Positions 1-11,123 of a stretch of DNA of 64,000 bases are shown in pieces. Where the stretch lies: assembly GCA_003116995.1 (NCBI GenBank), contig BDSL01000032.1:434001-498000 (forward strand). Reading direction: 5' to 3'. The notes under the pieces were generated by a model, which ran no database searches, was not told the DNA's origin, and saw only the letters and a list, made by a program, of their open reading frames with translations. Positions within the stretch are counted from its first letter, which is position 1. Each line of letters starts with the position of its first letter. The position numbers and the translations under genes are program-made. The DNA is from Yamagishiella unicocca. Lineage: Eukaryota; Chlorophyta; Chlorophyceae; Chlamydomonadales; Volvocaceae.

Positions 1-191
1 AGGGACAGGATGGGGGGGCAGGTACACGGGGCGACACAATGCACAGAAGGTCACGCAGCGGGGCGGAGTTGGCGCAACGAAAGTTACGTACGACACCCTT
101 CGTGGGTCATACACGTAGCCAAGCTGACCTGGGGCTGCCCCGGCCCCATGGCCCAGGTGCCCAGCGACCCTGGCACAGCCCACCGGCTCAC

Positions 192-1282
192 CTTGAGCTG
201 CTCGTCATCGTACGGTATGTCCGGTGCGAACACGCGCATGAGGTGTACGATGCACAAGCCGCCGTACAGTTGCACATCCTGCACAGGGTGGCCGTGCGTT
301 CCGGGGTTGGCGCAGCGGCGGGGCCGGATCATCTAGAACCTCGCTCGGCTATCTCAGGGTGCAAGGGCGCCGGGGCGCCAGGAGGCTATCCTGGCTCCGG
401 AGCCGGCGTGACAGTGCTGAGTTGGTGATGGAGAAGAAACACGGTCGGGTGCGAGGTGCTGCGCTGCTGTGTTGTCGCGCACTGTCCCCCGGGTCGGTGC
501 CTGTCGTCCTCTGACGCTGCACCGGCACCAGGGCCGAGGACGCGGTCCGACGCGCAGGCAACCCCGTAAAGGTATGTACCCAGGGGCCTTATGCGGTGGA
601 TCTCGCTATGGAGAATGGCGCTATGCGCCCAGGTTGTTCATGGGGGCGCTGGGGGAGCCACGAGGAGGGAGAGAGAGAGAGAGCACACAGTGGGTCCTGG
701 CCAACCGCCGCTCATCTCCCAAACGGCCGGGTTGGCTGAGCTTTACCACGCTGCTATCGGGAAGCGAGCCCTTAAGCTCAGCCGCCGCACAGCTGGGGCG
801 CATGTCGCCACGAGGGAATCGTTCTGCTGCGGCTGCTGCGTGCTTCGCTTCGCTCTCGGCTGTTGGGCTCGCACCTTATCGGCGTGTTCGGCCGTCGCAT
901 GCTGGAGCAGCTGCTGCGGCAGGGTGTCCTTTGCACTGCCCAAGGCGTCGACCTCCTGGGGCAGGCCCTCCAGGGCAGTCCGCAGTTGCTGCGGGCACAG
1001 CACAGCAGGAGAAACGGCGACGAGCTTTTTTGCGGGCATGGGACGGCCCGCCGTGGGCCCGAGGGATAGGACAGGGGCAGATGCCAGGCACAGGGCGTAA
1101 CACCCCTGTTGACGGATACCGACCTTGAGTAACTTGACCAGCGCGTCCTTGCCCTTCCCAGGTGACTTCAGCTTGCCGGCCAGTAGAGTCACCCCTGAGC
1201 TCTCCTCTGCCTCGTCAAAGTCGTAACCATTATGGATTAGGTCTGGCTGCTTCGTTGCAGCAGTCTTTTTTTTCGGCGACAT
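192..1282 (-). CDS. PDS5: PDS5-like sister-chromatid cohesion protein, 5' part
   Basis: Three N-terminal exons can be placed on the minus strand: 1124-1282 (start codon at 1282-1280), 875-988 and 192-278. Introns are GT-AG and the phases join cleanly, giving 120 residues; the gene then runs off the left edge. Residues 43-53 hold a short Lys/Leu segment and residues 82-91 a leucine-rich segment. Residues 92-120 match the PDS5 N-terminal signature: a DVQLYGG...LMRVFAPDIPYDD stretch, equivalent to the conserved KDVRLLVACCIADIxRIYAPEAPY block. PDS5 proteins are HEAT-repeat factors that bind cohesin and regulate its release and maintenance on chromatin. The basic start (MSPKKK) could help nuclear localisation. 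The call rests mainly on the third exon, so the family is likely but full-length confirmation lies outside the window. The region 1-191 looks like intron. Confidence 0.8.
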
Positions 1283-2385
1283 GGCTTCGCGCTGCCGGTC
1301 GGGACTGCCAACTTGCGGCTGCCTGCTACCACACTGCTAACGATTTGCGTTAGCTAATCCTGCCCACATGAATCCAACGTCACTAGAGGCCTGAACCCAT
1401 TCCGGCGAACCTAACTGGGGTGTGCAGCTGTAACGCGAGCCTTGGACACGACGTGAAAACTTGGGCAAGAAAGAGAAACATGTCTATTTGTATAATAGCG
1501 TTTACATATTTTCCAAGGTGCGTGGGCGAAAGTGACACTCCGGCTCCCGCCCTTCTGGTTCCGGCGCGCGATGCATGCTGTGTATCACAGCACGAGACAA
1601 AGGAGTATGACTCCATCGTCGCCTAAGCTTTCCCGCCCCATGAACCTGCACTCAGCTTGGATGCCCTGAGTCTAGGGCCTAGTTGCCGTTTGGTAAGATT
1701 TCATTTCCCACTTCCAGGTTCCTTGACGCGCATCATGTTCAGGTACGCACGCGCATGTATGCATGCTTTAGTATGCGTTTGGGGGACAGCGCTTAGGGAC
1801 CGCACGTACTGTAAGGCGAGAACATGTTCTACATGGCGAACGTTTGGCCACAAAGCAGCGTCATTACCAGCCGAAACGCCACGAATTATTCACTTCATTG
1901 GATCGTAACGCATTCCAGCTCTCAATGTGGTAGCAACGTACGCCTTAGATGTTTCCACACGGCAACCCCGCCTACAACTGTGTACTTGCATGTATAGCAT
2001 TTATGTGCATGAAATAATATATTGGAGAGTTGGGCGGCACAAGTAAAGTCGGGAATCGGCGCATCGGGCCATGGGGGTCAACTGGGTCTGTGTACGGCTG
2101 CTGTTGCTGGTGGTCCGGGGCTCTATCAAGGTCCTTTCCTACACATATGTAGTCGTAGGCCATGCAGTGCTGTGTCTCACAGTAAGTTGATAGGTAGCGA
2201 GTCGGCTTACTTGGAAGAACCGTTTAAGACCATTCTGAATTCATTTTGGCGGTCTTACACCGCGTGGGCGTGCACTTGACGCCACTCCTGAGTAAGTACA
2301 GAGTAATCTAGCGCGTCAAGGTCTCTGATCGCGATGCCCTACCTGAAGCCCTGAGTCGATCGCTGGAAAAAACAGTAGCAGCAAT
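1283..2385. promoter_or_regulatory. divergent intergenic region between PDS5-like and HPAT-like genes
   Basis: This 1.1-kb stretch lies between two head-to-head start codons (1282 minus, 2386 plus) and should hold both promoters and 5' leaders. No convincing ORF, RNA gene or repeat was seen. It is more AT-rich than the flanking exons. No specific promoter element is claimed. Confidence 0.5.
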
Positions 2386-5300
2386 ATGGCCAGCAGCACA
2401 CGCGTCGTCATCGTCGCCGTGGCCTTCACGGTCGTGGCGACATTCTATTCTCTTAGCGAGCTCCACCGGATGAGCGCTCTGCACGCATCCTCAGACACGA
2501 CCAAGTTCGCTACGCAGGTCACAGACAGCCGCAGCCTTCGTGCAGGCAAGCCAACGTCTGCGTCCGATCCAAATGCGTGTTGCTTGTCATATCGTTTCAT
2601 ACAGCGTGTCAGCGCAAATAGGTTCTTCGCTGTGACTTACTCGGTGAACATTGTGGATCAAAAGCCTGCTGACATGCATGTGCAGGTACTAATCAGCTGT
2701 CATCGGGAACTGGTGCTTCAGGGAGCACAGCATCCCAAATTAGAACGAGCAGCAGTGCCAGCGCCAACACTGTCGCTGTCAAGAGTGCAAGTGCAAAAGC
2801 AAACACTGCAGTTGCCAACACAGCCGTCTCTGCCGCATCTTCTGGTGGGAGTACCTCAAAGCACAAGTGCTTCACATACGAGAACACGGAGTGAGTCTGC
2901 CAGGTTGCTGGGGAGCCCCCCCCGCCGGTTGTGTCGCTCTGCAGTAACCCCTTACCCGACATTATTACCCCTTACCCGACATTGGCAGGCTTTGGGGTGA
3001 CGTGGTCGTGTGGGGCACCTTGAACAAGAGGAAGTCCGCTGGCGAATGCTGCGAGGCTTGCCTGAACCACCAGCCTTCGGGCGACGAGCCAGTCTGTAAC
3101 GGTGCGTCCTGCCGTCATACGGCTGGTTTTGGCTGTGCAATAATGGTCTTTGTTTACTGTGCATGTCAATAACAGCTCCCCCCTTGCATGTCCTGATATG
3201 ATCGCAGTTTGGGTATTCTGTGGTGACGAACAACACTGCGGCTCTCAATTTCAGCAGTGTTGGCTCAAGCACTTGGTACGAATGTTTGGATTCCAATAAA
3301 TACTTTTTCGTATCCCCCCCTTTTTTAATGCTGATGGCTTTCCCCTGTACAATGTCTACATGCGCCTCGTACGTTGGCTTGTGTCTGCGACGTCTTCTGC
3401 CACTTATTGTACGCAACTTAACCCCCCTACACCTCCTCCTAATCTTGTTGCCAGGCCCACCCGGAGGCAAGCAAGCCCGCTAGGCAAGGTCCAACCACAC
3501 ACTGGACCTCCGGTACCATCGATGTGGACATTAACGCAGATCCGGGTGCTGAAGCAGAGGTTAGACGGGTTGGCAATGACGGAGGGACCGGGGAACCCGT
3601 TAACAGCGCCTGCGTTCGCTGCTTATTACTGGCTTCGGCCGTCTACGTCCTTGCAATAATCGCATAGTTGGCCTCTGCGCCCGTGCCGGTTTCTGACTGT
3701 CGCCTCCCCTGCCCTTTCCTCTCTCTCGCGATTATCCCATCACGCCGGCGCTAAGAAGCAGCAGGATACTGGCGCGCCGCGCATGTTCCACACGGTCACG
3801 TCGGCTCAGGGTGCAGCTGTGCACTGGCAAGTCCGCATCCACTACTACTGGTAGGTGTACTCAAGCGAGCTGTCCTGACATGGCCGCCCGTTAGGTCGAG
3901 GGGTGCCAGGTGGTCTAAGTTGCCGACTAGCGGCCAACTGAACCAAGAATACACGTCCCGCATCAGTATTATCTGCTCGTGATATCCTAGCATGTTTGCA
4001 CTGGTATCCTAGCTTGTTTGCAACCTGACCTACCAGTGTCGCCTTTCTCTTGCTTTTCAACTCTTGAAGGTGGAAGAAGCGGAAGGCTGAGTGCGAGAAG
4101 GCGGGCGGCAAATGCGAGATGGGCGGCTTTACGCGCCTACTGCACAGTGGTACATCTGACGACCTGATGGATGAGCTGCCTACAGTGGTTGTGGACCCGC
4201 TGCCGCAGAGCATGGTTGAGCACTCGTGGTACGTGGTGCTCAACCGGCCGTACGCCTTCGTTCAGTGGACGCAGAAGGTCAAGATCCCCGAGAAGTATGT
4301 CCTGATGAGCGAACCCGACCACATCTTCCTGCGCCCCATGCCAAACTTCATGCACGGCGACGCGCCTGGTAAGCTGGAATACGTGCATAACGAAAGTGCG
4401 AGCACGGTGCATGATAAGTTCGCCAAAGCATCTTTGGCTAGTTGGTGTAGACCAGTTACACGGTGGGAAAAGGGGGGCCGGTCTGCTGTGGGGACGGTGC
4501 GTCGTTGAGCTGTGTCCAGGCGATAGTGGTCGTTATGCCGTCCGCATGCGTGCATCCACGGTAGCATCTACGCGTTCATGGCTTGGGGACACAGGATGGG
4601 GTGCGCAGCTGACAGTGCGAGGGAGGTGTACGTGTCCCTATTATTTTTGTTTATTGCCCTTGTTTGGCGGGTTGGTAAGGCAAATGTTTCTGTGACTTGA
4701 CAATCGTGTCTATCTCATCCTGGCCTTGCAGCGGCATTTCCCTTCTTCTACATTGAACCCGCCAAGGCGGAGAACGCGCACATTACACGCAAATTTGCGG
4801 GTAACGTTAGCCAGAAGGAGCTGGAGGAGATTGCTCCCATCGGCAACAGCCCTACGTTCATGACCTTTGACGACATGTCTCGCGTCATGCCGACGTGGAT
4901 GAACGTGTCCATCGCGGTCTTCAAGGACACGGAGGCCAACTCCGTGTGGGGCTGGGTCCAGGAGATGTACGGCTTCACGATCGCCCTCTTCATCAACGGC
5001 ATCAAGCACGTGGACCTGTTCCTGCACATGATGGCCCAGCCGCCATGGGACACGGACCTCAAAATGGGCAACGGCAAGCCGTTCTACATCCTGCATTACA
5101 CCTACGGCATGGACTACAAGCTGACTGGCGAGTTCACGCCGGGCAAGTTTGGCGAGTGGCGCTTCGACAAGCGCACGTACGGCAGCCGTCCGCCGCCGCG
5201 CCATCTGGGCGATCCGCCCAAGAACATGAAGAACGAGCTGGTTCGCGCGCTCATCAACTCCATCAACGAGGCCACCGCTGCGCTGCCCTGCTGGGACTCC

Positions 5301-5393
5301 TATGCAGAGTCGGGCAAGATCTCGTACGAGTGCGAGGACATGAAGACCCTTGTGGATCCTCGCTTTAAGAAGGACGGCAAGGCCATCGCGTAG
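2386..5393 (+). CDS. hydroxyproline O-arabinosyltransferase-like glycosyltransferase (HPAT/RDN1 family) with N-terminal Cys-rich PAN-like domain
   Basis: Eight exons close in frame to 565 aa: 2386-2545, 2686-2890, 2989-3101, 3208-3275, 3455-3559, 3765-3850, 4070-4368 and 4732-5393. Residues 7-22 form a single hydrophobic signal anchor, expected for a type II Golgi/ER enzyme, followed by a Ser/Ala-rich stem. Residues about 115-195 are a Cys-rich module (GECCEACLNHQ, CNVWVFCG, CWLKHL) resembling PAN/Apple folds. The catalytic part begins with HTVTSAQG...WQVRIHYYWW. It contains NRPYAFVQW, the metal/donor-site-like EPDHIFLRP (EPDH at residues 327-330), APAAFPFFYIEP, PIGNSP, PTWMNVS, HYTYG and GEWRFDKRTYG, all hallmarks of the family that adds arabinose to hydroxyproline in extensin-like glycoproteins. 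In walled algae such enzymes would serve cell-wall glycoprotein synthesis. Exon 1 probably ends at a GC donor (2546); the exact start of exon 6 (3756-3765) is uncertain by a few codons. Confidence 0.9.
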
Positions 5394-5942
5394 TTGGACC
5401 TTGATGTTGGGGGAACGTCGGATGGTTTGCATTGGGGGATTCACAGGACCCAAATGCAGGCCGGTCCGCATGGGTTGGTGCTTGTTTGGCATGCGAAGGT
5501 CAAGTATGGTGGCGTCATGCGCGATCATAAGCTCCAATCCTAATGTGATCGAAGTAAGTACAACACGTTAGCCGTGCGATGATACCGGGTTTTCAAAAGA
5601 CGGTACCTAACAAACCAGTGCCGACCATATGAACTTCAAACCGGATGTTCAGTGCAAGGCACGGCGTCGACGCGCGGAATCGTTTAATGTGCACTAGAGT
5701 AAATGCTCGCTGCTGAGCGTTTTCTAGTCAATAGTTTGACACGCGAGCTGTCGTGCTGTGTAGCGTGCGCGAATGTCTGGCGTGAGGTCCGGCATGATGG
5801 TGTCGAATGTGTCTTGACGATGTTGGGTTTGCTCTCAGGAACGTTCTGAACTTCACGGGGGTCTAAAGCAAGGTCTCATCTTAACCTCAACTCCCATTGG
5901 TATTTCCAGACATGAATTCCGGATCGTCCCTACGAAGTAGGC

Positions 5943-5947
5943 TGTAA
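5943..5947 (+). promoter_or_regulatory. putative polyadenylation signal TGTAA for the HPAT-like gene
   Basis: TGTAA is the volvocine polyadenylation signal. This copy lies about 550 nt after the stop codon and is the first clear one found downstream, implying a roughly 0.55-kb 3' UTR. Assignment is by position only. Confidence 0.45.
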
Positions 5948-6231
5948 CTACATCGAATGCGTCCTGTTTCCGTAGTCTGTTAACGTCTGTTAAACATTCT
6001 TAACATCATGCAGTTATATTCTTGTGGGAGTAACTGTTACAGTGGGGCCCAGACCAGAAGGTAGAGCCATCGGACGCATCGCCTGACACTGAAAGAAACG
6101 CAGGAAGGAGAACAAAGTAGCCGACCTGGCAAACTGCAGAAACCCTGGCCAAGGGGCCAGAGAACGAACAGCGGCACCAACCACCCAGGGGGAATTAGCC
6201 TACATGGCCCCCCTATGAGCACCGTGTTGGC

Positions 6232-6236
6232 TTACA
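6232..6236 (-). promoter_or_regulatory. putative polyadenylation signal (TGTAA on minus strand) for transaldolase
   Basis: TTACA on the plus strand reads TGTAA on the minus strand, about 410 nt after the transaldolase stop. A second candidate lies at 6036-6040. Assignment is by position only. Confidence 0.4.
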
Positions 6237-6643
6237 TGGTCATTATTGGGGCGGTTAGCAGGTGAACGACACACAAAGAACGTAAGCCAATGTGGTTACG
6301 CGGACCGCAGTGTCGATCCTCTTCCCTGGTATCAGCCTCCGGATAAGTTCCAATACACCATGACCGGCATGCTTTTTATTGATTTCACGCTCCCGGACTA
6401 CGCCCCGAGACAAGCACGAGCAACCGCTTCGTGAACTACCTGTAATCGCTCACGACGACAGGTCCCCGCAAATAGGGAAACGATACGACCGATAAATGGT
6501 CGTCTCCAACTGCTCATCCAAATAAACTGTACCAAAAAAATCAAAGCGCGAGGTATGCAGATGGGCCTGCTGGAGACTACATCTGCATTATGGTTGTGCA
6601 CCCAACTGCACACTGCAACTGCTGGCTCGTGGCTCCTGTGCGG

Positions 6644-9600
6644 TCAGTGGTTCTCCCGAACTTGGCTCATCGCAATGCTGGCCAGAAGGTCCTCAAGCCG
6701 CTTCTGGTCAGCGGCAAACTGGTCAATCCCCTGCTTGAGCTTGTCAACGGCCATCTGTAAAACAGAAAGGGAAGCCGGGGAGGGCAGTAGTAAGCAAGCT
6801 GTGCGCCGGAAAGCGATCGCAGATGGGAGGAAATTGGCTTGGCCAATACGCAACTAATGCGTCGGAAAGTCGTATCAGCGACGACCCAGCAACGCGCAAA
6901 CATGGATATTATCCTAACCACGGTGAACGCTGGCCAGCTGCCACTCTACTTTCTGTGTGCCGTGGACTGGAGCACGCGCAGCCCCCCTCGCGTGGCCTCT
7001 CACCCACCCACCTGGTCCGCGCCGTGCAGCTCGTTAAACAGGTCCTCGTGCATGTTGGACAGCTTCACCGCGTCCGTTGCAGCCCTGCGGACGGGACCGT
7101 ACCCGAGAGTCTGAACGTGAGCCATGTCCTATTTCATACATCAAGGGCGCCTCTATCCCTCATATCATTCCACAAGCCAAACCATGTCCAGCAGACCTAC
7201 GGGTACCAAAACTTCTCTAGCATCGTAACTTCCCCACCGCGGTCCCTTGCTTCATCCCACCCCAGCGGGTCCACGCTCCGGTCACAAAGGACGCGTGCCC
7301 ACCTCTCGGGGCTCAGCTTGCGCTCCAGGGGCTCGGTGCTCTTTTCAAGCTCGTCCAGGAGGGCCGGCGAGATGGTGATGTTATCGCAACTGCAGTAGGA
7401 CGGGGGGGAGAGAGGGGACTGGTATGAAACCCGTGGGACCGGAGGGGGGAGTGAAGAGGAAACCCAGGCGAGGGGCAGCAAGACAAATAGGGGAGCGAGC
7501 GGAGCGGGCGAGGCAGGAGCAATACGTGGTGGTCAGCGGCCCACCGTCCGGCCCACTTCCAGGCAGCCGTGGGAGTGCGTGCGAGTTGTTACCATTCTGG
7601 GCCCAGGAGGCAAATTACCGGTAGTACTCATTGGTCGCACACATCACAGGCAGGACTGTAACCTCCTGGGCCGAAGTACAGACGAAGGCGGGGGCAACGG
7701 GCATGTGTGACCCGGGCGCAGGACACCCAGCGCGCACTCCCTCCCACACACCCCGCCGAGCCAGCCCCGCTTGCAACCCCGCCGAGCCAGCCACCCACCC
7801 CGCCAGCTCTCGGATCTCGCCAATGTTGCGGAACGAGGCAGCCATGACGATGGTCTTGTAGTGGTGCGCCTTGTAGTAGTTGTAGATGCGCCGCACAGAC
7901 AGCACCCCCGGGTCCTGCGGATCGCGAGCGCAGCCCACGTTAGGCACGCAGCAATTCGAGTTAGAAACAAACAGGTTCCGGAGCGAGGCGTTGTTGAACG
8001 GCAAAAAAAGCGGATCCTACAGAGCGGCCGTGGCCGTCCTGCGGCGCCCACAACCACAGCCGAGCCGAACGCCGGCGGACATGCCGATGCGTGTAATAGC
8101 GGCCGACCCACCTCGTGGGGGGCGAAGTCCCGGCCCTCCTTTGCCTTGTGCCAGTCCATGATGCGCCCCACGAAGGGGGAGATGAGCGTAGCGCCCGCGT
8201 CGGCGCAGGCGGCAGCCTGGGGGAAGGGCGGATGGTCCCCAGGTGGCACGGTGTTGCTGTAACGGTTACAGTGGGTTCCAGACAATAAGGTAGCGGTGTG
8301 TCAAGTGCAGCGGGACGTCGTGGTGCGCCCGTGAGAGCCGCGCGGCGGCGTGTCTGGCGAAGGCGGGGTTGGAGTTGCGGGAGTTGGGGGACTTGCAGGA
8401 GGAATTCCTCGTGTGAGGCCAGGCGTACGGCACCGGAAGAGGTCATTAGGAGCTGCAGGGCCACCCCACTCCCGGGCAGGAAAGCACCATAGGGCTATAG
8501 ATGACGGTGGTTCGAATTGCGCTGCCACCTACCTGGGCGAACGAGAAGAGCAGCGTCATGTTGCAGTTGATGCCCTGGCGCTCCAGGCGGCGACACGCCT
8601 CGATGCCCTCCCACGTGGAGGCGAGCTTGATGTAGACGCGGGAGGGGTTGATGCCGTGGCCGGCGTACAGCTCCATCAGACGTAGCGCCTTGTCAACGGT
8701 GGCCTACGTGTGGTGCAGGTTGGGATCGGGGACGGGGATGGGGACGGGGATGGGGACGGGACCATGAGTGCAGGGAAGGTAGGGCAGGAAGGGTAGCCGG
8801 CGGCGCCGGAGGCCATGGGCCTGCGCTTACCCGCGCTACTAGCCCTAACGTGTGATGTAACTTATGCACAATGTATTGCGTCGCCGCTCATGCTCATGTA
8901 ACGAGCGCATACGAACCGGACATTCAACCGGCTCCGGTCGGCTCACCTGGGTAGCATGCGATAGGTTGGCGTCCACCTCCGTGGAGACGCGTCCGGGAAC
9001 CACCTTGAGCAGCTCGCAGCCCAGGTCCACAGACAGCCGGTCGGCCACACCTGCGCAACAAACAAGCAGTAGCACGCACGGGGGAAGGGCAATGCGCAAG
9101 GAAGTGAGAGGAAGAAGCGAGGGAAGCGAGGGGGCGATGGCGGAGTGGGGTTTGGATTGGATTGGGTGAATGTACGTGGCACCAGGGGGGTTGGAGTCGG
9201 AAGCGTGCCTCACTGCCTGGGCGCTTACCAGAGTACGGCCGCGCGATTCCGGGCTTAGCGTGCTCGGGGGAGCGCTTGTCCAACAACAGGGCCTTCTCCA
9301 GGAAGTGCCGGTTCTCCGGCATGGAGAGCGCCTTGAAGACGAGGCTGCTCGCCATGTATTAGGGACCGAGGCAAATTCGAGGGGCCGGAATGCAAAAGTA
9401 AGTCGGGAAAAGAGGGACCGGTACACGGAGAGCTTTTACTATGCCGAACCCTGATGTATGCGGCGATATGCACGTCCACGACACTGTCGATGATGTTTGA
9501 GGCGATTGCGTGACTGGCGCTGGTTGAGTAAGCGCGCTCCCAACGGTGTATGCGGAGATTAGCAGCTGCCTAGATGCTCCAAACTGTGGAATAACTGGCT

Positions 9601-10045
9601 GCCCCGCTGGTATGTCCAAGGATTAACGCAAACCTAGTTAGCGCTTCGCGGCGATGGCAACCGTGAAGCGTAGTGGGGGCGGACACGACGAAACGCGACC
9701 CCAGAGTCTATACAGTGTTGATCATTAGGGTGCTGTTGCGCTTAAACAGAAGCTACAAGCAACGGCAGAATTTAGGGCTTGCCTGGGGTTTGTGGTGCAA
9801 TCCACCGGGTGGTACTTCTTCACCAGGTCCAGCTCGCCGGTGTCGGCAACAACGACGGACATGCTCTTGAGAGCCTCAAGCTGGTTCTTGAACATAGGGC
9901 TATGCGAGTGGGCGGCATGCGGAACCTTCTCCTCGAGGTATGCGCGGGCAACGGTATTCCTTGGGCGTTGAAGAAACGCGACAGCCGGAGTATCCCCGCG
10001 CTGAGACAAACGGCCCGTAGCCACCTGATTGCGCAGAAGAGCCAT
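6644..10045 (-). CDS. TAL: transaldolase, probably plastid-targeted
   Basis: Nine exons close in frame to 381 aa: 9783-10045, 9229-9344, 8947-9050, 8533-8703, 8112-8216, 7799-7914, 7303-7389, 7012-7084 and 6644-6754. Transaldolase transfers a dihydroxyacetone unit between sugar phosphates in the pentose-phosphate network. Diagnostic blocks include [44 protein letters not shown] and the Schiff-base region [14 protein letters not shown] (catalytic Lys about residue 187). Others are [39 protein letters not shown] and the C-terminal [17 protein letters not shown] helix. The first 35 or so residues are Arg/Ala/Ser/Thr-rich without acidic clusters, consistent with a chloroplast transit peptide. Length fits a precursor of the 320-380 aa class. 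Intron 1 uses a GC donor at 9782-9781. The mature enzyme is very secure; the targeting is inferred. Confidence 0.97.
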
Positions 10046-10526
10046 GGTATCAACTAAGGAGCGACTTATGCAGCCTCGCGCTAGGCGATAACTGGGAATC
10101 GGAACGAGATAGCGCTGTCGAGGAAACGGCGGACAAGGAAATTCTGCCGACACCGCAATTTAAGGGAGTGTTCTGGCTTGACGGCGTTGGTCGTGAAATA
10201 TGGCCTGAGAGCGCCCTTTCCCCTTTCGGAAGGGCGACCGAGAAGTGGGACCTGGACCTCTATTGGTAGAGCTCAGCAAATGTTAGTAAATTAAGGAGTA
10301 GTCAATCCAAATGCACGCAGGTTACGGACCCTACTGTGCAGACCCTCTTTATATCGTGGGTCAGGTCCTCCGTCGAGCTGTCGTCAGCTAACCGTCAGCT
10401 CCCCCGAAAGGTTGCTCCCACAAAATTTTAATCAAAGACATAATTGATTCTGAACTGAAAGTGCTACCCTCGCAGGAAAGGTTGTGGTTCAACCACTGTC
10501 GGCGTGACACATAACAGTATAATACG
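10046..10526. other. transaldolase upstream region
   Basis: This region covers the presumed promoter and 5' leader of the minus-strand transaldolase, up to the left inverted repeat of the satellite element. No ORF or RNA gene was recognised. Confidence 0.4.
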
Positions 10527-10545
10527 TAAAGGGGTGAGACCCCTT
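10527..10545 (+). repeat. left inverted repeat, self-palindromic
   Basis: This 19-bp terminus matches 16132-16150 in reverse complement with no mismatch. The inner 17 bp can fold as a hairpin with 7-bp arms around GAG. Confidence 0.7.
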
Positions 10546-11123
10546 CAGAGTCCGATGTACGGATCTCGGAGACCCATGGGGAGACGAGCATCGTGCCTCC
10601 AGACGGTCTCGGGCCTGATATTAAAGAAACGGGCCAAAAAATTTCCTCGTTTTTAAATGTAGATTGCTCAAGTTGAAAGAGAATATTTTTATACCGACGC
10701 CTGAAGATGCGTTGCGGTCAAAACGCACAAGAGGAACGACTGTCGCTATCTCGGTGGCGTTAACGACCGCGGTTCTTGTCACGTAGTCTGTTCATTGCAT
10801 AGCGTTACACCTTCTGAAGATGACCTGCAAGCTTACTTGAGCTCTGCGGGCCTGGACAAGTCGATCCTTAGCACGTTTTTGAAGGAGACCACCCTCACAG
10901 CCAGGAAGGGCTCACTCATCTACACTCGGTGGATGCGGCAGATGGCTTCCCAAAGGTTGGCGCTCGGGCGTGCAACATGTTCTCGTGCAAGCCGCGGTGC
11001 TCGCGCTTTTGTTGGGGGTTTTGCCCGTCTCCACAATCACAGCCCTTGCCGGCAGTCACCCACTCCGCCGAAGAGAGAACTCCTACAGCGGCAGTGCGGG
11101 GGGGCGGCTTAATCCCCGCTTTC

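Larger units (their letters stand above)
5394..6643. other. convergent 3' intergenic region, no gene recognised
   Basis: This 1.25-kb region separates the HPAT stop from the transaldolase stop, with both genes converging on it. It holds the plus-strand TGTAA at 5943 and minus-strand TGTAA candidates (TTACA at 6232-6236 and 6036-6040). Only short random ORFs were seen. A short motif at about 6028-6062 recurs in a transaldolase intron. Confidence 0.5.
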
